This document shows, piece after piece, positions 1-6,955 of a stretch of DNA of 12,933 nt. Location: positions 415 to 13,347 of the forward strand of contig VXTA01000050.1 of NCBI GenBank assembly GCA_009837685.1, written 5' to 3'. The DNA comes from Chloroflexota bacterium (GTDB lineage Bacteria > Chloroflexota > Dehalococcoidia > Lucifugimonadales > Lucifugimonadaceae). The translations under genes were made by a program, and so were the position numbers. Position 1 is the first letter of the stretch; every line of letters begins with the position of its first letter. The notes under the pieces are model-generated. The model was given only the letters and a program-made list of their open reading frames with translations, was not told where the DNA came from and made no database searches.

Positions 1-23
1 GCTACGTAGCGGGGCATGGTTAC

Positions 24-107
24 GGGGTCCCCCTCACCCTAACCCTCTCCCACGGAGGGGAGAGGGGACTGTTGGTGGTTGTGCACACGTCCCATTGAGG
101 GAGAGGA
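24..107. repeat. GC-rich interspersed palindromic repeat (REP-like)
   Basis: The segment holds a C-rich tract (CCCTCTCCC at 43-51) that pairs with GGGAGAGGG at 58-66 around a 6-nt loop, giving a 9-bp stem. A further related block, TTGAGGGAGAGG, lies at 95-106. C-rich/G-rich repeats of this style are very common between bacterial genes. It sits just after the stop of the minus-strand UGSC gene, so it could stabilise or end that mRNA, but there is no T-run typical of an intrinsic terminator. Its copy number cannot be judged from this window. Confidence 0.6.
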
Positions 108-109
108 GG

Positions 110-1753
110 TCATGAGCGGTACTGATCGATGCCTACAGTGGCGATGTTGTCGGTTGTGGGCATGACGGCGGTCTTGGCGCGGTCGGCGCCTACTACTACG
201 ATTTTCCAGTCTTCAGGGCTGTCCAACACCGAAACTTCGATATCGAGGATCTCCTGTTCGGTCAGGTTTTCAAGCCATCGCCATGATGCCGCAATCCGCG
301 CTTCGCCTTTGATGGGCGTGTACTGGATCATCTTGCCCAAGCTGTTCTTGGCGTGGTGGTGGATGAAGGTCCGGGCGTCGTCCTTGGTGAAGCCTTGGTC
401 GCCAACCGGTCCAGCCACATCGGGTGGCATCAGAATCAGCCGTTGTCCGCCGCCGTGCATTCCGAGGCCGCGCGTCCCGAAGATTGAGCCATACGCGAGC
501 GTCTTGAGCAGGTCTTCGGCGTTGGTGTTGCCTTGGTCTTGGACGTCCAACTCGCCATTGGTGATGAAGACGCTGACGGTGCTCTCGCTCGAGCGGAAGC
601 CTTGATTCACATGGAAGGGCTCCCACGGGCTCATGTCTTCGTTCTCGGCGATGCAGTGCACGAACTTGCGTGTCGTGCCGATGGTGTCCATGTCCATCTG
701 ACCGGGGTACCAGTAGCCGATGTTCCTCAGGCAGAGCGAGAAGGCGCGACCAATAGTGATGTTGATCTCGTTATCGCGGCCGGGGCCGAGCGCGGAGCGC
801 GCGTTGATGCCTAGTTCCTTCGCTAATGGACCGTTGACGACGAGTAACGGGGCCTGCGGACTCGTCGACATCAGCAATGATGTGCCGCCGTGCGAACCCA
901 TCTGCGAAAGCGCCTTGACTCCCGCGATTATCACTGGCATGTGTTCCGGTTTCGCGCCGGCCATCGCGGCGTTGATGGCGATTTTCTCGACGGTTGCGAG
1001 ACCGAAGCCGGGAGGCATGTCGCAGATCAGCTCATCGGCATCCAAATTGGAGCCAGCGATCAACTCATCCACGGCTTGGGTTGTTGGTGGATGGAGCACG
1101 AAGGAGTCGCCCCAGTCGCGCATCAGCCACTGTTCGTTCATCTTGAGAATGGCGTCCCAGCGGTCTTCGCCCTCGAAGCGTTGGACTTCTGCCACCTCGT
1201 CGCGTTCGCGTCGTCCGTGTTGCTGATCGATGGTCAGAACATCAATGATGTCGTCGATTGCGGCCTCGGTCTGCGAGACACACTCGTCGATGGGTAGGTT
1301 TCGATAGATACGTGGGACGATCACGAACTGCAAGTCGGGCATGCCGAGAGCCCGCGAACTCGCGATTGCGTCTTCTTCAAAGCGACCAGAGACTATGGGG
1401 ATGGCAGGCTTCCCCATCTTCTCGATCTGGATCATGTCGTGGACCATCCACGACGCGCAGGTCCCTCAATCGGCGGTGGCGCCGATTACGACGTCACACT
1501 CCTCTCCCGCTTGCCTGACGATCGGCGGCGGCGCTGGATAGTTGCCGCCGGTGTAGAAATTGACCTTGACGTTGTTGAAACGCTCTTGGAGCATTTCGCC
1601 CGCTCGCTTCAGCGCGACATCCCCACCGTGGGTTCCGCTCCAGATGAGGCCAATTGTGGCGTCATCCAGCGTCTCTGGACGCTCATTGATCTTCGTCGAA
1701 TTCATCAGCCCGCGTTGCTGGGCAACGGGGTTCAACACTTCAAGCAGATACAT
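110..1753 (-). CDS. UGSC-family selenoprotein (Sec-Gly-Thr-Cys), in-frame TGA read as selenocysteine
   Basis: This is a 547-residue protein if the TGA at 1466-1468 is decoded as selenocysteine (Sec96). The residues around it read D-U-G-T-C-A-S-W-M-V-H-D, matching the UGSC family (Sec-Gly-Ser-Cys followed by a hydrophobic/His-Asp helix), with Thr for Ser and the resolving Cys at 99. A Rossmann-like N-terminal part (IGLIWSGTHGG, about residues 34-44) precedes it. The long C-terminal part has conserved-looking blocks at about 255-266 (VEKIAINAAMAG), 301-309 (PLLVVNGP) and 366-382 (HCIAENE...SPWEPFHV). The family is thought to be a thiol/selenol redox protein, but its substrate is unknown to me. 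The ATG at 1753 follows AGGAGA by 8 nt, a good ribosome site. The gene lies 74 nt after the formylglycine-generating enzyme on the same strand, so co-transcription is likely. Without recoding, the N-terminal 95 residues end just before the redox motif and the rest restarts at an ATG with no clear ribosome site. A pseudogene is the alternative, but the intact reading frame on both sides argues against it. Confidence 0.88.
1436..1454 (-). promoter_or_regulatory. Bacterial SECIS-like hairpin for the UGSC selenoprotein
   Basis: Starting 11 nt after the UGA, the minus strand reads GTCGTGGA-TGG-TCCACGAC: a perfect 8-bp stem with a 3-nt loop whose second base is G. Known bacterial SECIS elements lie inside the coding region just 3' of the UGA, with a small apical loop about 16-37 nt downstream carrying a G in its first two positions. 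Here the loop begins 20 nt after the UGA. Part of this sequence is also constrained by the conserved protein segment S-W-x-V-H-D, so pairing alone is not proof. Confidence 0.72.
1466..1468 (-). other. In-frame UGA, proposed selenocysteine codon (Sec96 of the UGSC protein)
   Basis: The minus strand reads GAC-TGA-GGG-ACC-TGC, that is Asp-Sec-Gly-Thr-Cys. Upstream and downstream coding segments are in the same frame with no other stop between 1753 and 112. The TGA replaces precisely the first residue of the U/C-G-S/T-C redox motif. Confidence 0.87.
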
Positions 1754-1789
1754 CGGCTGCGTCTCCTGATCGAGGGCAAATGTTCAGTT

Positions 1790-1827
1790 GTAGCGATGAT
1801 ATCGCATCGGATGCGAATCGTCGCTAC
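1790..1827 (-). promoter_or_regulatory. Long intercistronic hairpin between the FGE and UGSC genes
   Basis: A nearly perfect inverted repeat begins directly after the TAA of the formylglycine-generating enzyme. The outer arms GTAGCGA (1821-1827 on the minus strand) and TCGCTAC (1790-1796) pair over 7 bp. After one mismatch the stem continues for 3 bp, a one-base bulge, and about 7 bp to a tiny loop near 1809. No T-run follows on the minus strand, so a classical terminator is unlikely. An RNA-processing or stability element, or an attenuator that sets the ratio of the two proteins, fits better. Confidence 0.65.
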
Positions 1828-2799
1828 TTATGCGGCCACTACCCTGAAACCCAAGTTACCGGTGCTCGAATCTGGCGTGTTCGATGCCCGGGCACCCACG
1901 CGGTATCGATTGCAGTATGAATCATGACAAAGGTAAGAGCCACCCCGAATCACCTTCGCGGTGCCGCTGCGGGGTCCCTTCGGATTATCTCGCGTCACTC
2001 GGCGCGCGTTGCGATGGAACGTCGGTGAAAACCAGTCTGAACACCACTCCCACACGTTGCCCGCAACGTCGTACAGCCCAAAATCATTCGATGGAAAGCT
2101 CGCAACTGGCGATGTGCCATGCCAGCCATCCTGTAGCGTATTCGTGTTCGGAAACTCGCCTTGCCAAATGTTGCACATGTGCTTGCCGCCTGGCTCTAAT
2201 TCGTCGCCCCAAGCGAACCGCGCCTGATCCAACCCGCCACGCGCCGCGTATTCCCACTCCGCCTCCGTCGGCAAACGTCCACCAATCCAATCGCAGTACG
2301 CCATCGCATCCGCCCAGGAGATGTGTGTAACTGGGTGATCAGCCCGATCGTTGACATCCGAACCTGGTCCTTCCGGCATTCGCCAATACGCGCCATCCAC
2401 TCGCCACCACCACTCCGAGCCTTGCACAACCTGAGAAACTGTTCGCTCAACTTCTGGCGTAACGAAATCCTTGAACACGAACGACCACTCGAACCGTTCG
2501 GCATCCGTCACATGCCCAGTGGCAGACACGAAAGCATCAAACTCCACATTCGTGACGGGCACCGCAGAAATACCGAACCCGTCGACGGTCACATCGCGTA
2601 TCGGCCCCTCTCCATCAGCTGGGAATCGCCGATCATCCGTGCCCATCCGGAACTCCGCGCCGTCGAGTTCAACCGACTCCTGCTTCACCGGATCAGCGGG
2701 TGTAATCCCGTGTCGAAGAACAGCACTCTCCGAAACGGGCGAATCGCTGTCCGTACGAGTTGGTGAGCAGCAGCCTTGGTTTGCCGATCCCAAGTCCAT
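1828..2799 (-). CDS. Formylglycine-generating enzyme (sulfatase-activating, FGE/SUMF1 family)
   Basis: This 323-residue protein belongs to the FGE-sulfatase family, which uses Cu(I) and O2 to convert the cysteine of a CxPxR motif in sulfatases to formylglycine. The domain runs from about residue 44 (LDGAEFRMGTDD) to the C-terminus. It shows the typical WADAMAYCDWIGGRLPTEAEWEYAARGG and AGNVWEWCSDWF blocks. Both copper-binding catalytic cysteines are present, C291 and C296, in GGSYLCHDSYCNRYR, so it is a true FGE rather than one of the many FGE-like proteins lacking them. An unusual N-terminal extension carries its own CxPxR sequence (C11-S-P-T-R15), the motif FGE modifies. No sulfatase gene is in the window. 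The start at 2799 has no strong ribosome site, but a TAGAAT box lies 6 nt upstream, consistent with a leaderless mRNA. The UGSC selenoprotein follows 74 nt downstream. Confidence 0.93.
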   Translation of the reverse strand: MDLGSANQGCCSPTRTDSDSPVSESAVLRHGITPADPVKQESVELDGAEFRMGTDDRRFPADGEGPIRDVTVDGFGISAVPVTNVEFDAFVSATGHVTDAERFEWSFVFKDFVTPEVERTVSQVVQGSEWWWRVDGAYWRMPEGPGSDVNDRADHPVTHISWADAMAYCDWIGGRLPTEAEWEYAARGGLDQARFAWGDELEPGGKHMCNIWQGEFPNTNTLQDGWHGTSPVASFPSNDFGLYDVAGNVWEWCSDWFSPTFHRNARRVTRDNPKGPRSGTAKVIRGGSYLCHDSYCNRYRVGARASNTPDSSTGNLGFRVVAA

Positions 2800-2890
2800 A
2801 CCTGCATTCTATTCTCGCCTGCCAGTGACGCAAAGCACACCAAGGCGCTAACATTCATACGCATCGGAACATTCCAATCCAGACTGAAAC
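2800..2890. promoter_or_regulatory. Divergent intergenic region with a -10-like box (TAGAAT at 2806-2811, minus strand)
   Basis: This 91-bp gap separates the divergent FGE and alcohol dehydrogenase genes, so both promoters must lie in or near it. On the minus strand TAGAAT ends 6 nt before the FGE ATG, placing a start site on or next to the ATG; TTGCGT lies 16 nt upstream as a weak -35. On the plus strand TAACAT (2849-2854) with GTGACG 18 nt upstream is a weaker candidate for the dehydrogenase. No clear operator is seen. Confidence 0.35.
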
Positions 2891-3982
2891 ATGAAAACCC
2901 AGGCCGCCGTACTCCGAGCACAAAAACAACCCGTATCCGTCGAAACACTTGAAATCGACTCGCCGAAACGCGGCGAAGTTCTGCTCAAGATGGTTGGCGC
3001 TGGCGTCTGCCACTCCGACTACCACGCCGTCGACGGACACACCAAGACCTTCATTGGCCCGATGATCCTCGGACACGAAGGTGCGGGCACGGTTGCGGAA
3101 GTCGGTGAGGGCGTCGACTGGCTGAAAACAGGCGACAAAGTGATCCTGTCATTAGATTCGATGTGCGGGCGTTGTCGCAACTGCACGGATGGTCATCCCT
3201 CTCTCTGCGAGACAAACTTCACCTATGGCGCCTCGATGCCCGATGGCTCGACCCGGTTCCACAAAAACGGCGAGCGCATCAACCATCGAACTCCAACCTT
3301 TACCGATTACTCGATCGCTCTTGAAGACAAATGCGTCCTCGTTCCCGAGGACACGAATCTCGAAGCAGCATGTTTAATCTCATGCGGCATCATTACCGGT
3401 GTCGGAGCCGTAGTCAATCGCGCCAAAGTCCCGACCGGATCGACCATGGCGGTATTTGGCTGCGGAGGCGTAGGGCTCAGCGTCGTTCAAGGCGGGAGCC
3501 TCGCAAACGCCGCTCAAATCATTGCCGTAGATACCGTCGACTTCAAACTCGAAAAAGCCGCTGAGATGGGCGCCACCCACTTCGTCAACGCCGCCAAGGA
3601 GGACCCGGTCGCTAGGATCCTCGAGATCACGAGCGGAGGTGCAGACTACGCCTTCGAGGTGGTAGGACTTCCGGCAATCGCCAAACAAGCCTTCAACTCC
3701 ACCCGACCGCTCGGAACGACGGTACTCGTAGGTGTATTCCCGACCGGCGCAGAGATGGCCGTCGACGGATGGGAACTCCTACGTGGCAGGACAATACTCG
3801 GAAACTGGCACGGTGACGGACGCCCCAGAGTCGATTTCCTCTGGCTGCTTGAGATGGAGAAGCAGGGCAAGCTCAAGCTCGACGAGATGATCACGCGATA
3901 CCGGCCATTGGACGAGATCAATGAGGCTTTCGCAGATATGACGGCCGGAGAAGCGGCGCGTTCCGTGCTGACATTCCGATAG
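2891..3982 (+). CDS. Zinc-dependent alcohol dehydrogenase (medium-chain dehydrogenase/reductase)
   Basis: A 363-residue zinc alcohol dehydrogenase, probably oxidising an alcohol or aldehyde adduct with NAD in the cytoplasm. The catalytic zinc ligands are visible as C40 (GVCHSDYH), H62-E63 (GHEGAG) and C165. Four structural-zinc cysteines lie at 92, 95, 98 and 106 (CGRCRNC...C). The Rossmann motif GCGGVG is at 190-195, and D214 at the end of the next strand suggests NAD over NADP. Length and layout resemble the class III/aryl-alcohol branch, but the substrate cannot be read from sequence. No strong Shine-Dalgarno precedes the ATG. The gene is divergent from the FGE gene and 70 nt upstream of the TIM-barrel isomerase gene, with which it could share a transcript. 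Confidence 0.93.
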   Translation: MKTQAAVLRAQKQPVSVETLEIDSPKRGEVLLKMVGAGVCHSDYHAVDGHTKTFIGPMILGHEGAGTVAEVGEGVDWLKTGDKVILSLDSMCGRCRNCTDGHPSLCETNFTYGASMPDGSTRFHKNGERINHRTPTFTDYSIALEDKCVLVPEDTNLEAACLISCGIITGVGAVVNRAKVPTGSTMAVFGCGGVGLSVVQGGSLANAAQIIAVDTVDFKLEKAAEMGATHFVNAAKEDPVARILEITSGGADYAFEVVGLPAIAKQAFNSTRPLGTTVLVGVFPTGAEMAVDGWELLRGRTILGNWHGDGRPRVDFLWLLEMEKQGKLKLDEMITRYRPLDEINEAFADMTAGEAARSVLTFR

Positions 3983-4052
3983 CGGACATTTCGACAACGC
4001 AGCCAGCATAGAATCACTGCATCCAGACGTAACCCCGATCCATCCCTGCGCC

Positions 4053-4859
4053 ATGTCTATTTTCGACCGCATTGGCTTAGATGCCGGAGCAACCCGACTT
4101 GAAGACGCGTTAGATTTTGCCGAGGAGAACGGTTTCTACTACCTTGATTTCAATGCCGACACAGGCCCGAATCACATGGAGACGTGGTCTGCGGAGCGCA
4201 TCGCCGAAGTCCGCGATCGGTGCGAGATGACAGGGATCAACATTGGTCTTCACACCTTGAGCGCGGTCAACGTCGCCGAACTTTCACCCTACGTCTCTCG
4301 CGGCGTCGAAAACTACATGCGGGCATCGATCGATCTCGCCAACCGCCTCGGATGCAAGTGGACAGTTGTCCACGCCGGCTACCACTTCACCTCCGATCCA
4401 GAATCCCGTCTCGCCGCCGCAATCGCCCGCCTAGATCGTATCTCGACATACGCTGCCGACACTGGTCAGCGCATACTGCTCGAAAATCTCAACTTCGAAC
4501 CCGAACATGCCGAGGTCAAATACCTAGCCCACACCGTCGAAGAATGCTCGCAGATCTTCGATGCTATCCCTCCGAGCAAGCTGGGATGGGCGTTCACAGT
4601 CAACCACGCCAACCTAGTACCAGAAGGTGTGGACGGATTCCTCGACGCTTTCGGCATCGAGCGCATAGGCGAGGTCCGACTCGCTGACAACAATGGTGAC
4701 TACGAGGTCCACATGATTCCCGGCAAGGGCAACATCGACTTCGATTCATGCCTAAACCGACTCGAAGACAGCGGCTACCGCGCCCACTACTCGATGGCAT
4801 ACGGCTCGCCCGAAGAGAAGATCGCCTCACGTCAACATCTAGCGTCTTTAGTGAATTAA
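4053..4859 (+). CDS. Sugar phosphate isomerase/epimerase-like TIM barrel (AP endonuclease family 2 fold)
   Basis: This 268-residue protein has the xylose-isomerase-like TIM barrel used by sugar isomerases and epimerases. Probable metal and substrate residues are visible in order: H67 (GLHT), H107 (HAGYH), E144 (LLENLN), H185 (VNHANL), D212 (LADNNGD) and H220 (EVHMIPGKGNIDF). The glutamate usually found on the last strand of the barrel appears to be replaced by a Ser-Met-Ala stretch (about 247-249), so its metal site may differ from typical isomerases. The substrate is unknown. The stop overlaps the ribosome site of the next gene (AAGGAG at 4858-4863), which starts 13 nt later, so the two are probably co-translated. 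The region before the ATG has no Shine-Dalgarno; a TAGAAT box lies at 4009-4014. Confidence 0.85.
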   Translation: MSIFDRIGLDAGATRLEDALDFAEENGFYYLDFNADTGPNHMETWSAERIAEVRDRCEMTGINIGLHTLSAVNVAELSPYVSRGVENYMRASIDLANRLGCKWTVVHAGYHFTSDPESRLAAAIARLDRISTYAADTGQRILLENLNFEPEHAEVKYLAHTVEECSQIFDAIPPSKLGWAFTVNHANLVPEGVDGFLDAFGIERIGEVRLADNNGDYEVHMIPGKGNIDFDSCLNRLEDSGYRAHYSMAYGSPEEKIASRQHLASLVN

Positions 4860-4872
4860 GGAGAAACCAATC

Positions 4873-6531
4873 ATGGCATTGGCAGCACAGACCGGCAGCA
4901 CACCACACGGCGATTCAACGCGCCCGCCAGCGACTGGACGCCGAGGTATGGTCGCATCAGGGTCGCAGCACGCGACTATCGCAGGATTGCAAGCCCTACA
5001 AGCAGGCGGCAACGCGGTCGATGCCGCGGTCGCAGTCGCCGCCGGTCTGAACGTCGCTGAACCCTTCATGTCCGGCATGGGCGGCGTGGGCATCGGCCTC
5101 GTCTATATCGCATCGGAAGGCCGGACGCGAACCATCAACTTCTCGGGTCACGCCCCCAACGGCATCGATCCGTCTGGGATGACCCGCGATGATATGGAGT
5201 ACGGACCGCTCTCGATGCTCGTTCCCGGCAATATCGCTGGTTGGCTAACGATGCACGACAAGTACGGCACGTTGCCGCGCTCCCAAGTCTTCGCGTACGC
5301 CATCGACTTGGCCGAAAACGGTGTCCCAATGACACCACTAATCGCCACCACCGTTGCAGACACTATCGACAAGATCGCTGAACTAACCGAAGACGGCGCA
5401 ACTCTGGCACTTGAATACTCAGCAGTCGAAGCCGGTGCGCTTCTGCGTCAGCAGCAACTCGCCGAGAGCATGAACCGGGTCGTCGAAGGTGGTATCACCG
5501 AGTTCTACGAAGGATCGCTCGGCGACGAGATCTGCGCTGGACAAAAGGCCTTCAATGGCGTCATCAACCGCGAAGAACTCGCCTCATACCGCCCATATTG
5601 GGAAGAGCCGATCTCAACTACCTACCGCGACTACGAAGTCCGCGTCCCCAAGCCCAACTCCTCGGCATTCCAGATACTACAGACGCTCAACATCCTCGAA
5701 GGCTACGACCTCGAGCCGGGCACTGCCTTAACTGAACACTTGCTAGTTGAAGCCGTGCTCAAGGCTGCTGATGAACGCGTTCTTTACTCCGGGGACCCCA
5801 AACAAGTAGATATTCCGCTTGATCGGCTGATCTCGAAAGATTACGCAGAAGAGATCAGATCGGGCATCTCGACCGACAAGTTCAGCGGCTTCCCGCCCGA
5901 ACGCTGGAACCGGTCCGCTGTCGAAGCCTCCTTGCCAGGTGTATGGAACCCGCAATCCGCAGCGCAGTCGCCGATGACTACTCACTTCGCAACCGCCGAC
6001 CAATGGGGCAACGTCGTCACGATTACCCAGACCCTGGGCGGTGGTTTCGGCTCATGCCTCGCACCAAAAGGCACAGGCGTATTCATCAACAACATGGGCA
6101 AGTGGTTCGACCTGAACCAAGGCAGCCCCAACGACCTCAAAGGCGGCCGAGCGGTAGACTTCGTTATCGCTCCATCGCAGATCTACGCAGCCGAGGATGC
6201 CAGTTTCATCGCCTCCATCGGCACACCCGGCAGCTACGGCATCCTCCACACCACCATCCAGATGATCCACCAGTTCCTAGACTGCGGAAAGAACATCCAA
6301 GAAGCCATCGAAGCCCCCCGCTTCCGCTACTACGACATTGGTGCCATCATGTTCGAATCCCGCTTCGACCCCGACATGCTCCAGCAGCTGTCTGACATCG
6401 GCTACACCTACGACCTCCTACCCCCATTCACCAACGCAGTAGGCGGTGCGCACGCGATACATCGGACATCGCACGGAACGTATCTCGGTGCGGCTGATCC
6501 GCGCCGCGATGGCTTCGCGTTGGGGTACTAA
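4873..6531 (+). CDS. Gamma-glutamyltranspeptidase-fold Ntn hydrolase with divergent substrate pocket
   Basis: A 552-residue member of the gamma-glutamyltransferase superfamily, made as a precursor that cleaves itself before a catalytic threonine. The TTH motif is at 369-371, so Thr369 would be the new N-terminus and nucleophile of the small subunit; Thr387 matches the second conserved threonine. GGNAVDAAVA (45-54) and SGMGG (67-71) are typical. By hand alignment with E. coli Ggt, residues that hold the gamma-glutamyl group are changed: Arg114 to Ser91 (NFSGHAP), Asn411 to Gly, Asp433 to Trp, the Ser-Ser pair to a Val-Asp-Phe-Val stretch, and the Gly-Gly pair to Gly-Ser. The protein therefore probably acts on a different amide. 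No signal peptide is seen, unlike periplasmic Ggt. The ATG at 4873 follows AAGGAG by 9 nt. It closes the probable operon with the isomerase-like gene. Convergent rpmB begins its stop 21 nt downstream. Confidence 0.88.
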   Translation: MALAAQTGSTPHGDSTRPPATGRRGMVASGSQHATIAGLQALQAGGNAVDAAVAVAAGLNVAEPFMSGMGGVGIGLVYIASEGRTRTINFSGHAPNGIDPSGMTRDDMEYGPLSMLVPGNIAGWLTMHDKYGTLPRSQVFAYAIDLAENGVPMTPLIATTVADTIDKIAELTEDGATLALEYSAVEAGALLRQQQLAESMNRVVEGGITEFYEGSLGDEICAGQKAFNGVINREELASYRPYWEEPISTTYRDYEVRVPKPNSSAFQILQTLNILEGYDLEPGTALTEHLLVEAVLKAADERVLYSGDPKQVDIPLDRLISKDYAEEIRSGISTDKFSGFPPERWNRSAVEASLPGVWNPQSAAQSPMTTHFATADQWGNVVTITQTLGGGFGSCLAPKGTGVFINNMGKWFDLNQGSPNDLKGGRAVDFVIAPSQIYAAEDASFIASIGTPGSYGILHTTIQMIHQFLDCGKNIQEAIEAPRFRYYDIGAIMFESRFDPDMLQQLSDIGYTYDLLPPFTNAVGGAHAIHRTSHGTYLGAADPRRDGFALGY

Positions 6532-6552
6532 GGGCGAGCAGTTCGCGAGAAC

Positions 6553-6780
6553 CTACTCCGCCAGCAACATCCGCCCACGCTTCAGCAACGTCCGAATCTC
6601 TCTCGCCGTCAGCTTGATCTTCTGCTCTTGACCGTTGACCAGAACGCGCCGTGTCTGTAAGTTTGGCTTGAACTGACGCTTGGTGGCGTTCAGCGCGTGG
6701 CTCCGGTTGTGACCGAACTGTGGTTTCGGACGCGGCCCAAGTTTGAGGGCGGCTCGGATCTGCTGTTCGGACATGGACAT
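6553..6780 (-). CDS. rpmB: 50S ribosomal protein L28 (bL28), divergent short form
   Basis: The 75-residue basic protein matches bL28 in its core: FGHNRSHALNATKRQFKPNL (about 22-41), then a strand region with RRVLVNGQ and an end resembling the REIRTLLKRG block of L28. bL28 is a late-assembling component of the large ribosomal subunit. The N-terminus is unusual, lacking the Cys pair or TGKxP motif common in L28 and carrying MSMSEQQIRAALKLGPRPKP instead. Two candidate ATGs exist at 6780 and 6774, and no ribosome site distinguishes them. An in-frame stop at 6808-6810 limits any extension. Its divergent placement next to the fakA homologue recalls the rpmB-yloV neighbourhood of Firmicutes, which supports the call. 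Confidence 0.82.
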   Translation of the reverse strand: MSMSEQQIRAALKLGPRPKPQFGHNRSHALNATKRQFKPNLQTRRVLVNGQEQKIKLTAREIRTLLKRGRMLLAE

Positions 6781-6827
6781 GGCGCGGAGTTTCGGTTTCG
6801 TGCGGTTTTAAGGGTCGGTTTCGGTGC

Positions 6828-6849
6828 TTGACCGTGGGTACTCGGTCAA
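6828..6849. promoter_or_regulatory. Inverted repeat TTGACCG-N8-CGGTCAA in the rpmB/fakA divergent region
   Basis: Perfect 7-bp arms separated by 8 bp lie 47 bp upstream of rpmB and 106 bp upstream of fakA, inside their shared 175-bp intergenic region (6781-6955). No T-run follows on either strand, so it is unlikely to be a terminator. The size and position fit a dimeric repressor operator. Elsewhere in this region TAGGAT (6867-6872) and TAACAT (6872-6877) are possible plus-strand -10 boxes for fakA, without a convincing -35. Confidence 0.45.
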
Positions 6850-6955
6850 AATTAGGTGCTTCCAATTAGGATAACATCGCGGTCAGTTCGCAAGCGCGAG
6901 ACGCGGTATCAACGCTGCCTCTCTCGACCACCATCAGCAAGCAAAGGGCATCTCG

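Noticed and set aside
1..10. Perfect 10-bp palindrome GCTACGTAGC at the window edge
   Set aside because: It is short, at the cut edge, and has no context to give it meaning.
110..112. The TGA ending the UGSC gene as a second selenocysteine codon
   Set aside because: The frame beyond it runs for only about 27 codons into a C-rich dispersed repeat with no protein-like sequence, so it is a true stop.
129..1226. Plus-strand open frames of 90-170 codons across the UGSC gene
   Set aside because: They are antisense shadows in GC-rich DNA, low in recognisable motifs and rich in Arg, Ser and Pro.
110..1753. The split UGSC frame as a pseudogene or two separate genes
   Set aside because: There is only one lesion, at the exact catalytic position, with a hairpin after it, no frameshift, and the downstream part lacks its own ribosome site. 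The same pattern recurs at 10335.
6540..6551. Small palindrome GTTC-GCGA-GAAC between convergent ggt-like and rpmB genes as a terminator
   Set aside because: It has only a 4-bp stem and no T-run on either strand, too weak to call.
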